Shown piece after piece: positions 1 through 14,500 of a stretch of 64,000 nt of DNA. Location of the stretch: positions 14,292,854 through 14,356,853 of the forward strand of contig NC_136000.1 in the NCBI RefSeq assembly GCF_048128805.1, read 5' to 3'. This DNA is from Centroberyx gerrardi (taxonomy: Eukaryota; Chordata; Actinopteri; Beryciformes; Berycidae). Positions within the stretch are counted from its first letter, which is position 1; each line of letters opens with the position of its first letter. A program made the position numbers and the translations under genes. Under the pieces are notes generated by a model, which saw only the letters and a program-made list of their open reading frames with translations, searched no databases and was not told where the DNA came from.

Positions 1-2870
1 AGAAGGGTGGCCTCTCCCTAGAAATAACAATGTTGCCTTTCGCAAGATGTTATAAAACGCGCAGAAATCAGGAATCCAGCTCAAAATGCCTGGCTAATCA
101 CATGAACGGTCCTCCATCCTCACAAACCTTTGAACAATCTAATCAAATATGCACCCTCTCCCGCTCGCCCCTTCAGAGGCCTAATCCCTCTTAGCGGGGA
201 TGTATGAAACGTGCCACCTGCTTCCAGTCATAGAGCTTGAGGCCTGACTGCCCTTGTGACACCGAGCGGCCCTTAATCTCATGAACAAATGCATAGCTTT
301 ATCCGGATGCCACTGCTGGATCTGCTGCACACGCCCCAGCCTCATCGCAGCCCACCCCCAGCCCACTCTGAGCAACATATAACAAACATATTTCCACCAT
401 CTCTTACCTATCTCACAGTCATTTGAATTGGCTCACAGGCTGGGATTAAGGGACTTTGACCCAAAATAGCGAGGAGAAATTAATAAACATGATTCCTCTA
501 AAATGGATTTAAAATTATGCTGGGAAGAAATATAGAACTTCACATGCTCTCCTAGTGTAACACCATTCTACCCCTTCAATTATGTTATATGAAACATAGT
601 TTAATTCAACTTCAACTCAAAATATATTAGAATGAACCCAAACTGACCTGGACCACTGAACTGACCGCACAGTCGAATTGGAAGCTACATTGGCAGCAGT
701 GAGGGAAACATCACTACTCATCTCTCTCATCTCTACTCACCGCAGTATCTCCAGAGAGATGTAAGATTTACAGTTAGCTGCCACTATATAGATGAAACTC
801 TTCCCCACACATAATTTCTCTTCAAACTGGCAAGATTTAACAGGTAGGGACAGATGGGACATTGCACATCATCTGGCTGCTGCAGTGTGGTTCCATGTAT
901 GTGTATGATTCAGAGGGGCTTCACAGTTTCTAAACTAATATGACAGTCCATTGTAAATCCTTCGAAGTAAAGTATATGGGCCTCTTAGGATCCACTTTAT
1001 GAATGCATGTGGAAATTAGTTTCTGAGAATTTCCCTTGGGTTTGACACTGCTCTCACTTGAGAAAACTGCGAAAAAATATTAGGATAAAATTTTGGAGCA
1101 TCAAACTAGATTCAGTTGTGTTTGATGTTTAACATACTCTACAAAATCTAAAATGTGGATAAATGTGAACATATATAAAATTGACAATGAACAAATGAAT
1201 ATCTTTCTTATTTATTGTGTTTAAAAAAGCATAGTGCTGTTATCTGACTTCACAAACTGCCTGTATACATTTTTTTTTCAGGATCAATTCAGGAAAGGTT
1301 AAAATGCTAGTGCACGGAAAAAGTAGAGCAGGACTGTTCGGATGGATCTTCTTAAGGTGCCTTTAATTTCCCTTTGCAGCAGCCCATCCAGGATAACATG
1401 GGTTGTTTAAACAAGGATGGAGATGTCAGCCTGCATTAGCATCCAGACAGACTCTGCACCCAGAGGATTCAGCAGTGCCGGGAAATCAGTCATTAAATTT
1501 GCAGCCATTCTGCAGCGCTCCCACCGTGTGCTTATGGGATGAGGGGCAGTGTTTCAAGCCCAGGATGCTTTTACCACAATCAGGTTCATATTTCGGATTT
1601 ACCTCATAGATAAAGAGTCGCCTGTAACATGGGATGCAGAGGCCTAGCTGTAAGAAGATTTGGATGAAGCGTAGTTGTACACATACACTTTTATTTCTGA
1701 ATTTTGGAAGAGATAGAGGGCCATCTTTGAACAGCAGGGCCTTGAAAGCGCCCATGCAATATTTACAGCATACTAATAAGCTACCAGCTACCAAAGAGAC
1801 AGGGCTAAAAATACATATTTGTCTGCATTTCCCGTACAGTCCCTCCTTGTATATTCTTACATACCTGACAATAAAACACGGTCGCACTGTTATAAGCTTT
1901 AAGAAGCTGTTTAAATATAAAGGTTCATTTCAGAAAGACACCCGAGTGCTAGTATAAGGCTGTCACTTTAGACACAAAGAAAGATAATATTTTGAGTTTC
2001 TTCAGTCATTTAAATTAATGAATAAAAAGCAAACTGCTGTGTGAAAGGCTATATAATAACTAATGTATGTAGGATTTTATTTTGATGTCTACTTGTTAAA
2101 TCAACTGTGATATACCCGTTGGAGAAAATCCTTCATGTGGCATCTTGCATCAATATTTTTCCCCAAGTGTGTATACCGTAAACACATAACAATTTAGTCG
2201 ACTGCAAGAGAAATTGCCTGTTTTTCTAATTTATTCTATTAATTTCAAATCTATTCATGTTTTTGTTGTGGCAGCCATCATTTGAGGCATATTTACCATT
2301 GTTGCCCTGCCATTATCCCTTTTGATTGCTGTTGTGATTTTCTGCTGCTCTGCTGGTAGATTTGCCCAGCTAAAGCAGCTGAACATTGACTTCTGCATGA
2401 GACGGAGCTCTTTGTTCATCTATTGTAAATAAAGGATTTTTGTTGTTCTCATTTCAAGTGCCCTTCCCCCTGTCTACCTTTTGTCTCTGAAAGCCCTGGT
2501 TTGTTGTTAGAAGCCTTCAATTGGAGCCTGGCTGGCCTGCCCCCTCTCCTGCCTCAAAGCCAGTTGCAGATGAAAAATTTATGACTGTATGCCTTGAAAA
2601 CCCCTCGCATTCCATTTGAAGTGCTGCTGTTCCTCTGATGCTGCTGCCCCCACTGATGGCGACTGTGTCTGCCGTCTTCATTCGACCAGCGCTTTTCTGC
2701 ACAGTGGGAGTGCAAATCAGGGAGAGAGGGAGAGAGGGTGGGACGGTGTCCAAGGCTTTATAGTCCTAGACTGGTATTCACTAATCAAGGACACATTTTT
2801 TTCTTGACTGCAATAATCAGAAATTGATTAGATACTTTAGACAGCCACTGCCTGCAAAGCCCCCCCGCCC

Positions 2871-2913
2871 GACACAGACACACACACACGCAAACACACA
2901 AACGCACACACAC
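2871..2913. repeat. Impure CA microsatellite
   Basis: The run is made of CA dinucleotides interrupted by CG and CAAA variants. It is a simple repeat with no evident coding role. Confidence 0.85.
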
Positions 2914-3844
2914 TTCTCATTTCTCTCATTCTAGCCCAGTGTGTCTGCATTTTTCAGTTCTTTGTCTCATTTCCCCACAATGTCACACTGAACAACTGTA
3001 TTTATTATTGATAGGGATCTCATTATTTGGCCAAAAGATCAGAGCCAAAGCCAGAGAAATATTAGCACCCTGTCTTTCTCTGGCAAAGCCTATGTTGTTC
3101 CACATGACGGCCCAAATGGTCACTTGCAGGATCCCCTTTTATTTCAGTGGGAGAGATAAATTATCAGAGGATTACCTTCCTCTGCCTACACACTCAATTA
3201 CATGTGGTCATTGGGAGTTAAAGTACCGGTAAATTTAGGACCTCCTCTGGTAAACACTGCCATTTTACTTGAATTACATCCATTTTTCTCTCTCACTTAA
3301 AAATCTATCATTATAAAAGTGCTTTTCCATATACATAACATATAGTTGGCACATTGCCAAGGCAAGAGTCAATGCAATTAATTATAACTTCTATATATTA
3401 ATACAATTATAACTCAATTCTAATTAAACTTTAACACATTTTTATTCTCAAAGATGATGTGATAAAACAGCTAAGATAAAAAAAAAAAATTTAAATCCAT
3501 ATTTTTCATAATTTCATTGTTTACACAAACCTGTTGTGGATAAAGTAAGTTCAGTTTGAGGTAAAATATCCAGTAATCATCTTTAACTCTGGCAGATGTT
3601 TCCCTCAAGGATTGATCGTTTTCTTAAAATGTTTTCATTCTGTACCATAATTGTTTAGATTTTGGCACTGATATATGGGATGTCAACATTCGTTATTTTT
3701 CCAATCAATAGACTTATGGATGCAGCCAAATTGGGAAAATCCATCCTAAAAGAGTGATCCTCTGTATCACTCCGAAAACAAGTGATACAGAGAGGAATTG
3801 TGGAAGAAATCACACTCACTGTGACTCCTACTACTACTGCTACT

Positions 3845-3900
3845 AAAAATAATCATCTTTATTTGTATAGCGAATTCAAAACACTGTTATAAACAGTAAA
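3845..3900. repeat. Fragment of a fish dispersed repeat (tentative)
   Basis: The phrase TTTATTTGTATAGCG, followed by an AAAACACTGTTATAAA-like stretch, resembles a sequence found in many dispersed copies in teleost genomes. This rests on pattern memory, not a search, and the family is not identified. Confidence 0.4.
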
Positions 3901-4153
3901 ATCAAAAAGGAGACCAACTTGAAGATTCTACTACCATGGACGATTTTACGGGGATATTTCTACATTTTACAATCTTTAAAATTAGTTAAAGCCTCTCTGG
4001 ATGGAAAAACACACACAATCTATTGAGAACACAAAGCAATCTCCAGTTCACTGTCAATGGAGCAACCTTATGATAATCACTCTTTTGATGGCGGTACCTT
4101 GTCATTTATTTGGGTTGTTTTGTCCTTCAAAGTGTAAGAAATGTGTTACTCAC

Positions 4154-7100
4154 ACTATTGCAAATGGCTGTGGAACCTCTCCGTCATTCAGTGGGGGAAG
4201 GTCACGAGCGCCATGCAGGGTGATGATGACAACCTCTGTTCCAGGACGGGACACATGGATGTCATCTACCAACGCCTTTCCATCCCTTGGATCCTCAATG
4301 ACCTGAAAAAGATGTTTTCACACATTCTGTTGGAGGGTTTTCAAATGTGCAAATAAGAGGAAACGACAAAAACAGCACGCTATGTCAATGTTTCTTTAAT
4401 GCTAAGGAGCGAATGAGTAACACCAGACACACTGATTATGGCATTATCATTCACAGCCATGTTCCTATTATTTAAACAAGAAACTGATCATTTCCTGAAG
4501 GGTGCAGAACACAGAAATTAGGCTGTGCTATAATGCAAATTCAAAATGAGTCTTTTCAAAATGGTCAAAATATGAACTACACAGCAGGATGAGAGGAAGG
4601 TTGGATGGGAGGAGTTTAGGTTCACCTCTTAATTCCTATAGTTCCTATAGCTAGAGTCCATCAAGCAAATATGTAGAGATAGAAAATAGCAATAATTTAG
4701 ATCACACTTAACCTCAGGATTGTGGAAGAATTTGTCTTTGTAACGACCTTGGCAAAGCCTCCTCTAGTGCATCAAGTCACACTGGTTCCTAAGCAACAGG
4801 TAATCTCACAACACACTGTTGTACACGCAATAGCTTTTCATAGTGGGGTTTCAAGGCATTCTCTACAAGCCAACCGAAAGTCACATCAGATGGCAACCTT
4901 GAGCCACTCGATATTGTTCAAAGCTCAGGGGCGACGCCACACTTGTCACTGGAATAATTATTTCAGGACAATGAAGCAGCATCCATCTTCAGCACAAGGT
5001 CTCCTCCAGCGCCACATGAATCGGCATTCCCCTACACAACCTGCGGTTTCCAGGCGCAGTCTCTGCCTTCCCAGCACAAAATGGTTATGATGAAAACCAA
5101 CTCTTGTCTGGCCGCTCCCCACAAGCTCCCATCAGCTGTTAGGATAACAGCATATACAAAATATTCAGTGCACTGCTTCCAGTTAAACGATTATGTTCAG
5201 GTACAAATGATAAAGCAAGACTGTCTGATGACATCACACTGGCTGCACAGACTATTCCAAATTAGTTGCATGCGACAGAGGATGATGCCTAAATGAGGTG
5301 GAAATATAAATGACACTGGATGACATTTGCATTTGCTATAATAATGTTTTCACAGCAGTAAAGCCTTGACAGTCGAATGGAGACAAATTGATGAGACTCA
5401 GTCCATATACTCATTATTTTACAACACATTTTAATTAATTAACAACAGCACCCAGCTATTAGTGTTTATAAATTATAGGCAAGTGTCTTCCACACTAATA
5501 AGAGCCGAGGTGGGCAGACAATACTATTGCCTCTACTATTAGGCCTCCAAAAACTGTTTTTCAATATTTGTCTGGCAGAACTAAGAGCTGATAATCTCAA
5601 AAATCTATTTCCTTCAGCAAACTGACTGACCTTGACGGAGTGTGAATGTCAAAAGGCAAACAAGCCAATCAATACATTCTTGAACCACAGATAAAAATGA
5701 TCCAGCATTGTTTACAGTTTTTTTAACATACAGGTGAAATGTTAAGGATAAAATCTGTCTCAAATGATCTCACCAAATAGAGGAAATCAAAATAACATTC
5801 AAAACATTTAACATAATTTCATATTAAAACATTTCTACAGTGTTTAGATCACCTAAAGCTGTCAAATTCATAAATACGAGCTATTTTCTGCATCAGTATA
5901 GCACTGCATGTCGCCCTCGTTAGATGACAGGCGGTGAAATGCCATCCTCACCATTTTCTCTGACTCTGAACACGATAAGCCCGGGCATGTTTTCTTTTTG
6001 GTTGGGGGATTGAGAAAAAAAGCTCTGTGCTGCTGAAGATGGACAACAACCCACCACTAACTCGGTCTCACAGGACTCCAGACTAGTCAATAATTCAGTG
6101 CTGAGCAAGAAATTTTATAAGGAGACAAAAAGATAGTGGACAGTAAAAAAAAAAACAGGGAGGAAGGGTAAAGAGTAGGGCTATGGGGGAGAGTAGAGGC
6201 TTACTTCGGTTTGCTTGCTTGCTATGACCCAGAGCAATAACATGTCAACAGAGGCTTTAAGGGATTCTACCTGTCAATCAACTAGACATTTCATATAGGA
6301 GAACGATCAATATGGAGTGCGGGAAAAGCAACGTTTTGCCTCCATTTTCTGTGTGTTTTATCACAGGAATATATGTTTCATAAGATATGTGAAGGAATAA
6401 ACCTGTTAAATACATAAACAAAATAAAAACAGCAGACAATTGCATGAGAGCTCTGGTCAGCGTCTGCAGTGATTTGCATCTGCACTGATATATTTGCATT
6501 ATAAATGGCGAGCGCCTTAATAACAGCATGAGTGATGATGTGCGATATTAAAACACAGCCAGTAGCATGTGTAGAGCCGACAACGACCCCTGACAAATGA
6601 CACAGATTGGGATTGGCAAATACAAATACAAGTATGGAGAAAAGATTGTTAGCAATGGTTAGCACCACGGAGGTCTAAAGAGACATAAATATTGAAACCA
6701 CAGACAAATAAAAAATATCAGAACAGGCTCAGTCTTCTGTTAAGGAAAGTGATATGGGTTCTGACAAATTAAAGATTTAAGACATGTTGAATAATTAAGG
6801 GAGTAGAAGAACATTCGCTGAACAAAAGTAGAAACAAGGATTCCAGACCGGTCAAGAGTTCAGTTTACTGTGCTGGCTATGATGTTGTTATATATTACAT
6901 CTGTCTAATGGGAAATTACTTATTGTAATTAATATTTTGAAACTGTAATTCACAGCTTAATAGGAAATAAGGGAGGATATATGGGATATGTTGCAATCTC
7001 AACAGTCTGGTGTTCAACTGAGCCTCCTTTCACGAAATCTCGGCAAGTTCTTTTAAATGAAACACTAAAGCACGGTGCACACATTTCATAAATCGGTATG

Positions 7101-10100
7101 AATATAAAATCACAACATGATAAGACAGAATAGATGTTATATCAATGTTAGAACAAAGCACATGTGGCAGACAAGGTTTTTACTTTAAACTAAAGCAAAC
7201 AGCCAAAGGCATGTAACTCCTGAACGCTGCTCCCTGCTAAATAAAAGGAGGAGTCTCACAGCGCTGTGCAGCTCAATTCTCCAGAGGAAGAAATTCCCAG
7301 TCGGTCTAAGGGGGATCCTCTGTCAGGCGTTACTCAGGGTACACTTTGAAAAATAATGACTCTGTGCAGAGCTTCCCTTATCTATTGTACATATCAAATG
7401 CCACCAAATGCCACTCTCAGGGCACATAGGGGGAAATTCAAAGGCAAACTATTTCCATGATCTCTTCAATAATGCAAATACACAAAGTCATACTGCAAAA
7501 GAATTTAGAGATATTGTGATATGGAAATTAAAATGACTTTAAGAAATGTTTACCAGTGAATGGACTTCAATGAGAAATTTCAAATGATAAGCAGAGGTTT
7601 CTTTGCATGATTTTCCTAATAGAGTCATAATGAAAAGACTCACATCTAATCTTCAAACATGGGAGGTTCATCAAGTGTAAAAATTCCCATGTTACTGGAC
7701 CCATATTATAATATCATGGAGCAGAGGACAATTAATCACATAGCAAAAAAGACACACATTATCATTTTGAACGCACATTAGGCACCAAAAACACAATAAC
7801 TGTATCCACTATTATAATTAGCTACGATAACAACACTTCTTAATTGCATGTGCCTTTAGGGTCTGTTAAGCAAACCTTCCCTGAAGTGCCACTATCCTTC
7901 CCCCCCATATGCACGCCACCTCCCATGTACTCAGTGGGGCCCGCACATGCAAATGACAATCTGTTACAGTACTAATTAAGGGCTAGGTCACATGAAAGAG
8001 GGCTGTGTGACTCCTTGAGCTCAAAGAGGTGTTTTTATGATCTAATCAGACTGTGAGCAGCCTACTGAGGAAAATACTGCGACATTGGTTGGTGAACAAC
8101 GAGTTGCGCTGAAGATGTGTGTCAGGAGGTAACTTTGATGCAGCCTTTCAGAGCCAGGCTTTGAATAAAGTGAAAAATTAGGAATGACTTGATGCATACT
8201 GCCCTGCCCCTGCCATGCCCACAGGGGGGTTCCTTACTGGCTTAGTGTGGATCCTCTCCGGGAAACATGACTCAGTTTTCCATGGAAGAGTCATCTGAGG
8301 AATCAATACCATGATGTCACTGTGACAGCCGGGGAATATTAAAACCAATGACAATACATCGGGGGAGTCATAATGACAATCACAAATGCAGTAACCTAAT
8401 ACTTGGCAGATGTTTTCAGAAGAAGTGTAAATTATACATAAAAACGGTGTTGCTAAATGGGTGACTGAACTCTGCACAATGTGGCAGCAACGCTGTCGCC
8501 TATATCCACAATTCAATAGCACAATCTTGTTTTCACTGTTCAGCTGCATAAATAACCTCATGTATTGTCACCTACACCAAATTGGAGAACATGTTTCCTT
8601 GGAGAAACGGCACATACAAACACAGGAGCAGGAGGTGACACAAATGCCGCCGTTACAATCGGCTCCCGTCTGAAAGAATCACAACTCTCTTTTATCACGG
8701 GATCCTTACTCTGAGCCACATCAGTTCAGATTACGCTCATTGTCATTTCATTAAACACTGATTTCATGTCCAATGCCTCAGCCAAGCGCCTGTAAATACA
8801 GCACAGGGGATGGGGGACAACAGCTTATAACATAAAAGTCCTATTTAATTATTTCACAACATGGTCATTTATAAGTTACACAAGCTTTTTCCTATGTCAG
8901 ACCATGTTTACCAACACCTTATTTATGGCTGTTAGCATTCCACCTTTAGTGTCAGATGGATACGTGTGTCTTTGTTCGTGTAGTGACATGTGGAGAGCAG
9001 CCTTTTGCTAATGGAGTCTGGCATGAGTGATCTTAGCAGGGGATCTACACGGTGGGACGGCACTACAGTGTCAACGGGATTCACCATCAGCGTCGGAGAA
9101 CACCCAGATACCCAGTCTGGTCATTTGTACTGAACTGACTTTTACAAATCATCATGCTGACCGTTTCCCTGCCTTCAAAGGAACCACTATAATCCATTTA
9201 CCCTCATTGACAGGGGCGGTTTGACTGTTTTAGGATACTCTTTAAGCACAAAGGAGAAAGTCTGCACAGTACAGAAGAAAATTATCAATATATAATCTAA
9301 ACCTTCTCTACTTTCTTCAGTAACTGTTTACAACCCAGGTCACATGTGACATCAACAGGAGGTCATAAACATACGCAGCAGTGTTATCTGTTGTTGGGTC
9401 AAATTGTAATAAAGGTTATTTACATAAACAGCGTCATATTCCATTATCTCTGGTGCGATAATTGGATTGACCTGTGAAGAAGTAACCGAGTGTTTATCTC
9501 TGTTCTTAGAAAATGTCGGTTCATAATGGGAACATTTTATGACTGTGGGTCAAAATCCTTCAGTTGACAGGAGCCCAGGTAGAAACCAATACCTATGATG
9601 ATATAAAACCATCTTTCCTATGCTACAATAACTTTTGTTATGAAAGGCCAACAGATCTCATTACATTTGTCCCAGATGGCAGCAATGTGATCCTTAATAT
9701 TGATCCAATTCAGCTATAACAGTAGTGTCAGATTGCAACCCAGTTGGAATGCAGTTATTGCAATAAAAATAATAACAAAAGATTACCTCTACCTTACTTT
9801 CAAATATTAAAAAAATACCTCTGCAGTTTCATCAGAGCGGACGCAAGATGGAAACAACTCCAATTTGTTTGTGGCCTGACTGATAAATACTACTGTTTTC
9901 GTGATATTAACATTCTCAAGAGGAATTTACAGTCTATTTGCTCTTATTGACTCAAATTCATGACATCCATTAGAGGAAGGGAATATAAACAAATATCACC
10001 TTCAGAATGGAAACACTAAAAGATGGTAACCAAAGAATCAGCCAGCGTCCCACCTGTGTGGCCGGTAATAACTTGGATAAATGGGTGTTCATACAGCAGC

Positions 10101-11485
10101 CAAGGTGGAAATGTGTTCATATAGTGCCTCTTAAGCAAGGCATGTATCCAGGGAATTATCTTAACTAATGAGGACACAACAAAAGTCCACAGTTTTTCTC
10201 TCTTTGTGCACAAAAGGATATTCCCCACAGCTGTCGATAACCAAGACAGGCTCTTGATTCAGCTTTCACGTTCATTCCTGCAGAGATGTGTGAAACCCAA
10301 GCAGCTCTGAACACACAGTGAGACGCGTCTGGAGCTTCAGACTATGAATACATTATTCATCAGAAAAATCTAACAGATACAAACTGGGAGATGGCCTCTC
10401 TGTGAAGCTCGGTCAAATTCAGGCTCTGTGGCGAAAAACGATGCTCTGATGAAAGACATGCAAAATAACCAGATATTGCACTTACAGATCCCAAGAATAA
10501 GTCGCATTCACTTTGATTCAAACAATAAAAACCTTTAAAAATAGATTATATTGGCATTATCTTACCCAATATTACATGCAGCATTTATGCTTTCTAGCCC
10601 AGTAGTGACTAGAGCAACCAAGGTCCTCTGAAGTCAGACAAAAATTTCTGTTTAGGCTAAGGCACTGGAATGAATTTAAATATGTATAGAAATTCATAAA
10701 AAACCTAAAAAAAATTTTAAAAAAAAGATATGCAAGGATTTTATTTGTCTCTAAACTGAAATAATAGACATACACACAAAATGTCCACAGAGATTTAAAT
10801 AGAAGGAATTAGAAGCTAATCATTATTTTCTGCCCTCAATTAGCACTTATGGGACATTTTGCCAAATCTCTCATTTTGATAGCAATTATGTTAGGCATGC
10901 TGGGGTGAGATTTCATTTCACAATTAAAAACTCTGAGGCTCGAGAAATGCAAATCCCCCAACAGCGTGAGACAGTACAGATTACTCAAATGGGGAAATCC
11001 ATATTCATAGCACGGCTTCTGGTAGGAATTCTGTGTATGTGAATAGCTGTTATTATTCATTGTCTTTTATTGATGAGACGTTTGTGGTGTTTTTAGAACT
11101 CAGGTTTAGTTGATTTCCTTTTCCTTTCAGAAAAACAAACAATACCAGAAACCACGCTACTGATTACAGGAAAAACCAAAAGGTTATGAAAACAAAACAT
11201 ATCAATATGATAGAACTTTGTACCCTGACATTTTATAGGTCATAAGATAAGATGGTAAAGTGTGAAATTCAACAACAAACCAACAATTTGGTTGCACAGC
11301 ATGACCTCTATCAGCACATGGACACAGACACACACAAAAGCCTTTCAATTTATGCTGCTACACACAAACCACCCAAACAACACTCACATCTCCCCAACAC
11401 ACACACACACACACACACTTGATGACAGAACAGAGGCCATGGCAAGGACATAATCTATCACACTGACATGTAAAACATTCCAACC

Positions 11486-11539
<54 letters not shown>

Positions 11540-14500
11540 AACACCTTCGGAAAGAGCGATAAATACCTGCTATCAATTACAGAATCAATCCTTGCTGTGT
11601 GTATTTTCAAAGAACGGGTGTGTGCTTCATCTTTTTATCTCACAGGTTTAGCTCCTATAACATGACCTAAGTGGAAATGCTACATGGCTATAGTCATGGA
11701 AACTAGTACCTCAGTAAAATCTTTTAAATAAGAAAGGGAAAACTGCCATTAGAGATAAACAGATATGAAGATCAAATAAAATGCTTAAGGATGTGTGGTG
11801 TATTTGCCGTTGACGGTGTTCTCCAGGCGAACGGTTCTGGCGTTTATATAAAGCAGTCTATTATACAGCAGCTCAGACGCGACCCTGTCTCCCCGCCATA
11901 AATTCAGAGCGCTTGTCAGGCAGTCGCAGCAGGAACGTGACGGGCTGAGTGCCGTACAGCCGCACGTCTGCAGCAAGGTGATCATTGCCACTTTAATAAC
12001 CATCAGGAAGATTTGTACATGTCACAGGCTCCTTAGCTATAACATCCCACTCTCAGTGCTCATAACTGGGGAAATAAATCTTTGACACCCAGCCTACCAG
12101 AATAACAGAGGTAAATCACAACAGAAATGATCTGTATGACTGAAATTGAATTTTTTTTTCCAGTGGCCATTTTGAGGATCCCTTCAACTTTTGATGTCAG
12201 GGGAGCTATTTGAACGCCGGTCTACCACAATACTAGATTATTAAGATCCATTATATTATTAGAAAGTGTTTTGGAACAGCTTTTCAGACAATATTAAATC
12301 TCACTAATGGCCTGCATTAAAATAACAGCATGATTGTGATTTTCTGTGCCATTTTACCATTAAGAAAGTCAACTGTCCTTCTTGTCATATTATTTAACAT
12401 CAATCACACTGTATATAACAGTGTGAAAAATACATATGGACTATTATTATTTAGTCTGGTCTCTGCGCCAGAGTGTGAATTATTAATTTAATTTTCCAAT
12501 ATAAATCCAAGCTGTGTTTATCACGCAGTGTGAGGCATCTGGGGGTAAAGTGGGAGAGGTGTGTGGGAATATGAATAAATTGACTGAATTTTTATGAAAT
12601 TTACAATTGGCCAGTCCAATATAGCTTCATTACAGCTGTCGACAGAGATAAGCAGTTCTTTCATGTCAGCTCCAATGTACATGTTTTTCCACCACAAACA
12701 CACACAAATCCAATTATGTTCTAATTGAGTGTTACAAGGCTCATTGATTATGACAGAGCCACTGCAGCAGACTGACACAGAAAAAATAACCCCAGCAATT
12801 AGTCCCAAGACCCAGGAGGCCTTCAGGTGGCAGGATTTAAAATTATGGTAATAATACTCAATTTGAATGTACATGTGAACAATGAAATGTGCATTTTTAT
12901 GCAGCAGGAAAATGAAGTTTAAAAGGTGCGAATAGCCAATTCAGAATTTCCAAGACAGATACAATTTAATTTCGCTTTATTCATCTGAGGCATGATTAAT
13001 TGATGTTACACTGAAACTAGACTGAGCTGGGAAAACTGGGAAATGCCCAGTATAAGTATTGTGTTGTGTCCCCTGCTATGACCGTTTGGGAGTTTAATTC
13101 AAATATATCTAATCAATCAATCAAAATGATTAAAACAACAGGTGGAAATCCTTTTCATAACGTATTGGCACTGTTGTTATCTTGCTTTTGTATGAATGCA
13201 AAAGAGTTAACAGATCACTAACTCAGTCCCATATATTTCAAAACCAAACACTATACAGTGGTTGAAAACAGCTGGAGTCAGCTTGTTATGAGTTAATACT
13301 TATGATGGTGTGATTTGCCTATTGGTTTGATTATTTTGTCTCAGAGTCAATGTGCTACTTTGGCAAAATAAATGTACTTTCAGCAACCAGTCAGTAGAGG
13401 ATTCACTCACTTGCTTGTATGGAAGCGGCTCAGGAGTTGGGTGGGTAAGAAGGATCTCAGAAGACAGGAGGTTATCTTGGCCTGGTGTCCGGCAGTACAG
13501 ATCTGGACTTGAGGATCCTTCACCCTGTGGAGTGGAGAGGCTTTCACTTGAGCTCTCCATCCTTGTGTCAGCAGCAGCACGCTAGACAAGGGAAGAGTAA
13601 GAAAAATTTTCTTGAATTCAAATGAATCGCCATATCTTTAGCGATTATGGGGCTACCTCACCAGACAGTGAAGGTAAAATCCACCCTAAAATGTTATTCC
13701 TATGAACTTGGACTGTCCCATCAATATTTGTGAACATGAACAGGTCTCTCCCAAGGCTAGAATCAAGTATCAAGTGTGTAATCTGTAAGGTCAAAAGGAC
13801 TCTCTGGTTCCACTGCCATTGACAATGAGTGTTTGAGCTTTTGAACCCAAATGAGCTTTATTTTATAGTGTGATCAGTTCTGAACAAGTAAATGTACTTA
13901 CATTCTCAGAAAATCAACCTGGATGTCGGTTACCTATTCATTGTCTGAGCTCTTTCTTTCTGAGCTCTTTCTGACTCCAAGACCGTAAGAATAACAAGCA
14001 CATTTTAGTTGTGGGTTTTTGGATACAGCATTATGATAAAGATCATACCTGCTCCAGTTTTGTGTGAGGCTGGGATTGAGGGGATGGGATTTGGCTAGTA
14101 GCACTAATGCTCTTTGGTGTGGGAAACTCCTGAGGCTCCGGGACACTGCTGTCCTCGCCCCCTGAGGTCACCACAGGGTCGCCTACAGAAAGGGGAAACA
14201 TGTGAGAGGAACTGCTCATGTTCTTCAAGTAGGGTCTGGCTTCATGGAAGGACGCGGTGTACACCAGCCGACCGCAGTGCATGGACAGGTAGTCGTTGTG
14301 CACTCGCAGCAAGGCCATAATGCCACTGTATTGATAGAGCTCTTCGCCCCGACCAACAAACAAGTTGATACGAGGGGCATCGGTGCGCGGGTAGATGGCA
14401 AAGAACCCTTCACCGGCTTTGGTACGATCCTCCCTCACAGCCTCGACCTTTAGGCGAACATCATGGTTCTTGTCATTCTTACAAAAACCTGGCCATGAGA

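Larger units (their letters stand above)
1..4153. other. No exon recognised; probable ccdc33 intron or downstream sequence
   Basis: I see no coding exon here on either strand. The ccdc33 exon at 4154-4302 ends in the middle of its C2 domain with an open codon, so this stretch should begin with ccdc33 intron sequence, and later exons must lie to the left, probably outside the window. I looked for the continuation of the C2 domain on the minus strand and did not find it. Contents are AT-rich sequence, an impure CA microsatellite near 2871-2913 and a short fish-type dispersed repeat near 3845-3900. Short open frames here have no coding character that I recognise. Confidence 0.6.

Noticed and set aside
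1486-1957. Overlapping 133- and 107-codon frames on both strands
   Set aside because: They are mutually overlapping, have no recognisable domains and lie in an AT-rich stretch expected to be intron. Probably chance.
4722-5296. 122- and 71-codon plus-strand frames in the ccdc33 intron
   Set aside because: No family resemblance, no splice context, and low-complexity His/Ser/Gln composition.
8178-8561. 127-codon minus-strand frame in the ccdc33 intron
   Set aside because: No recognisable domain and Cys/His-rich chance composition. It does not continue ccdc33 in phase.
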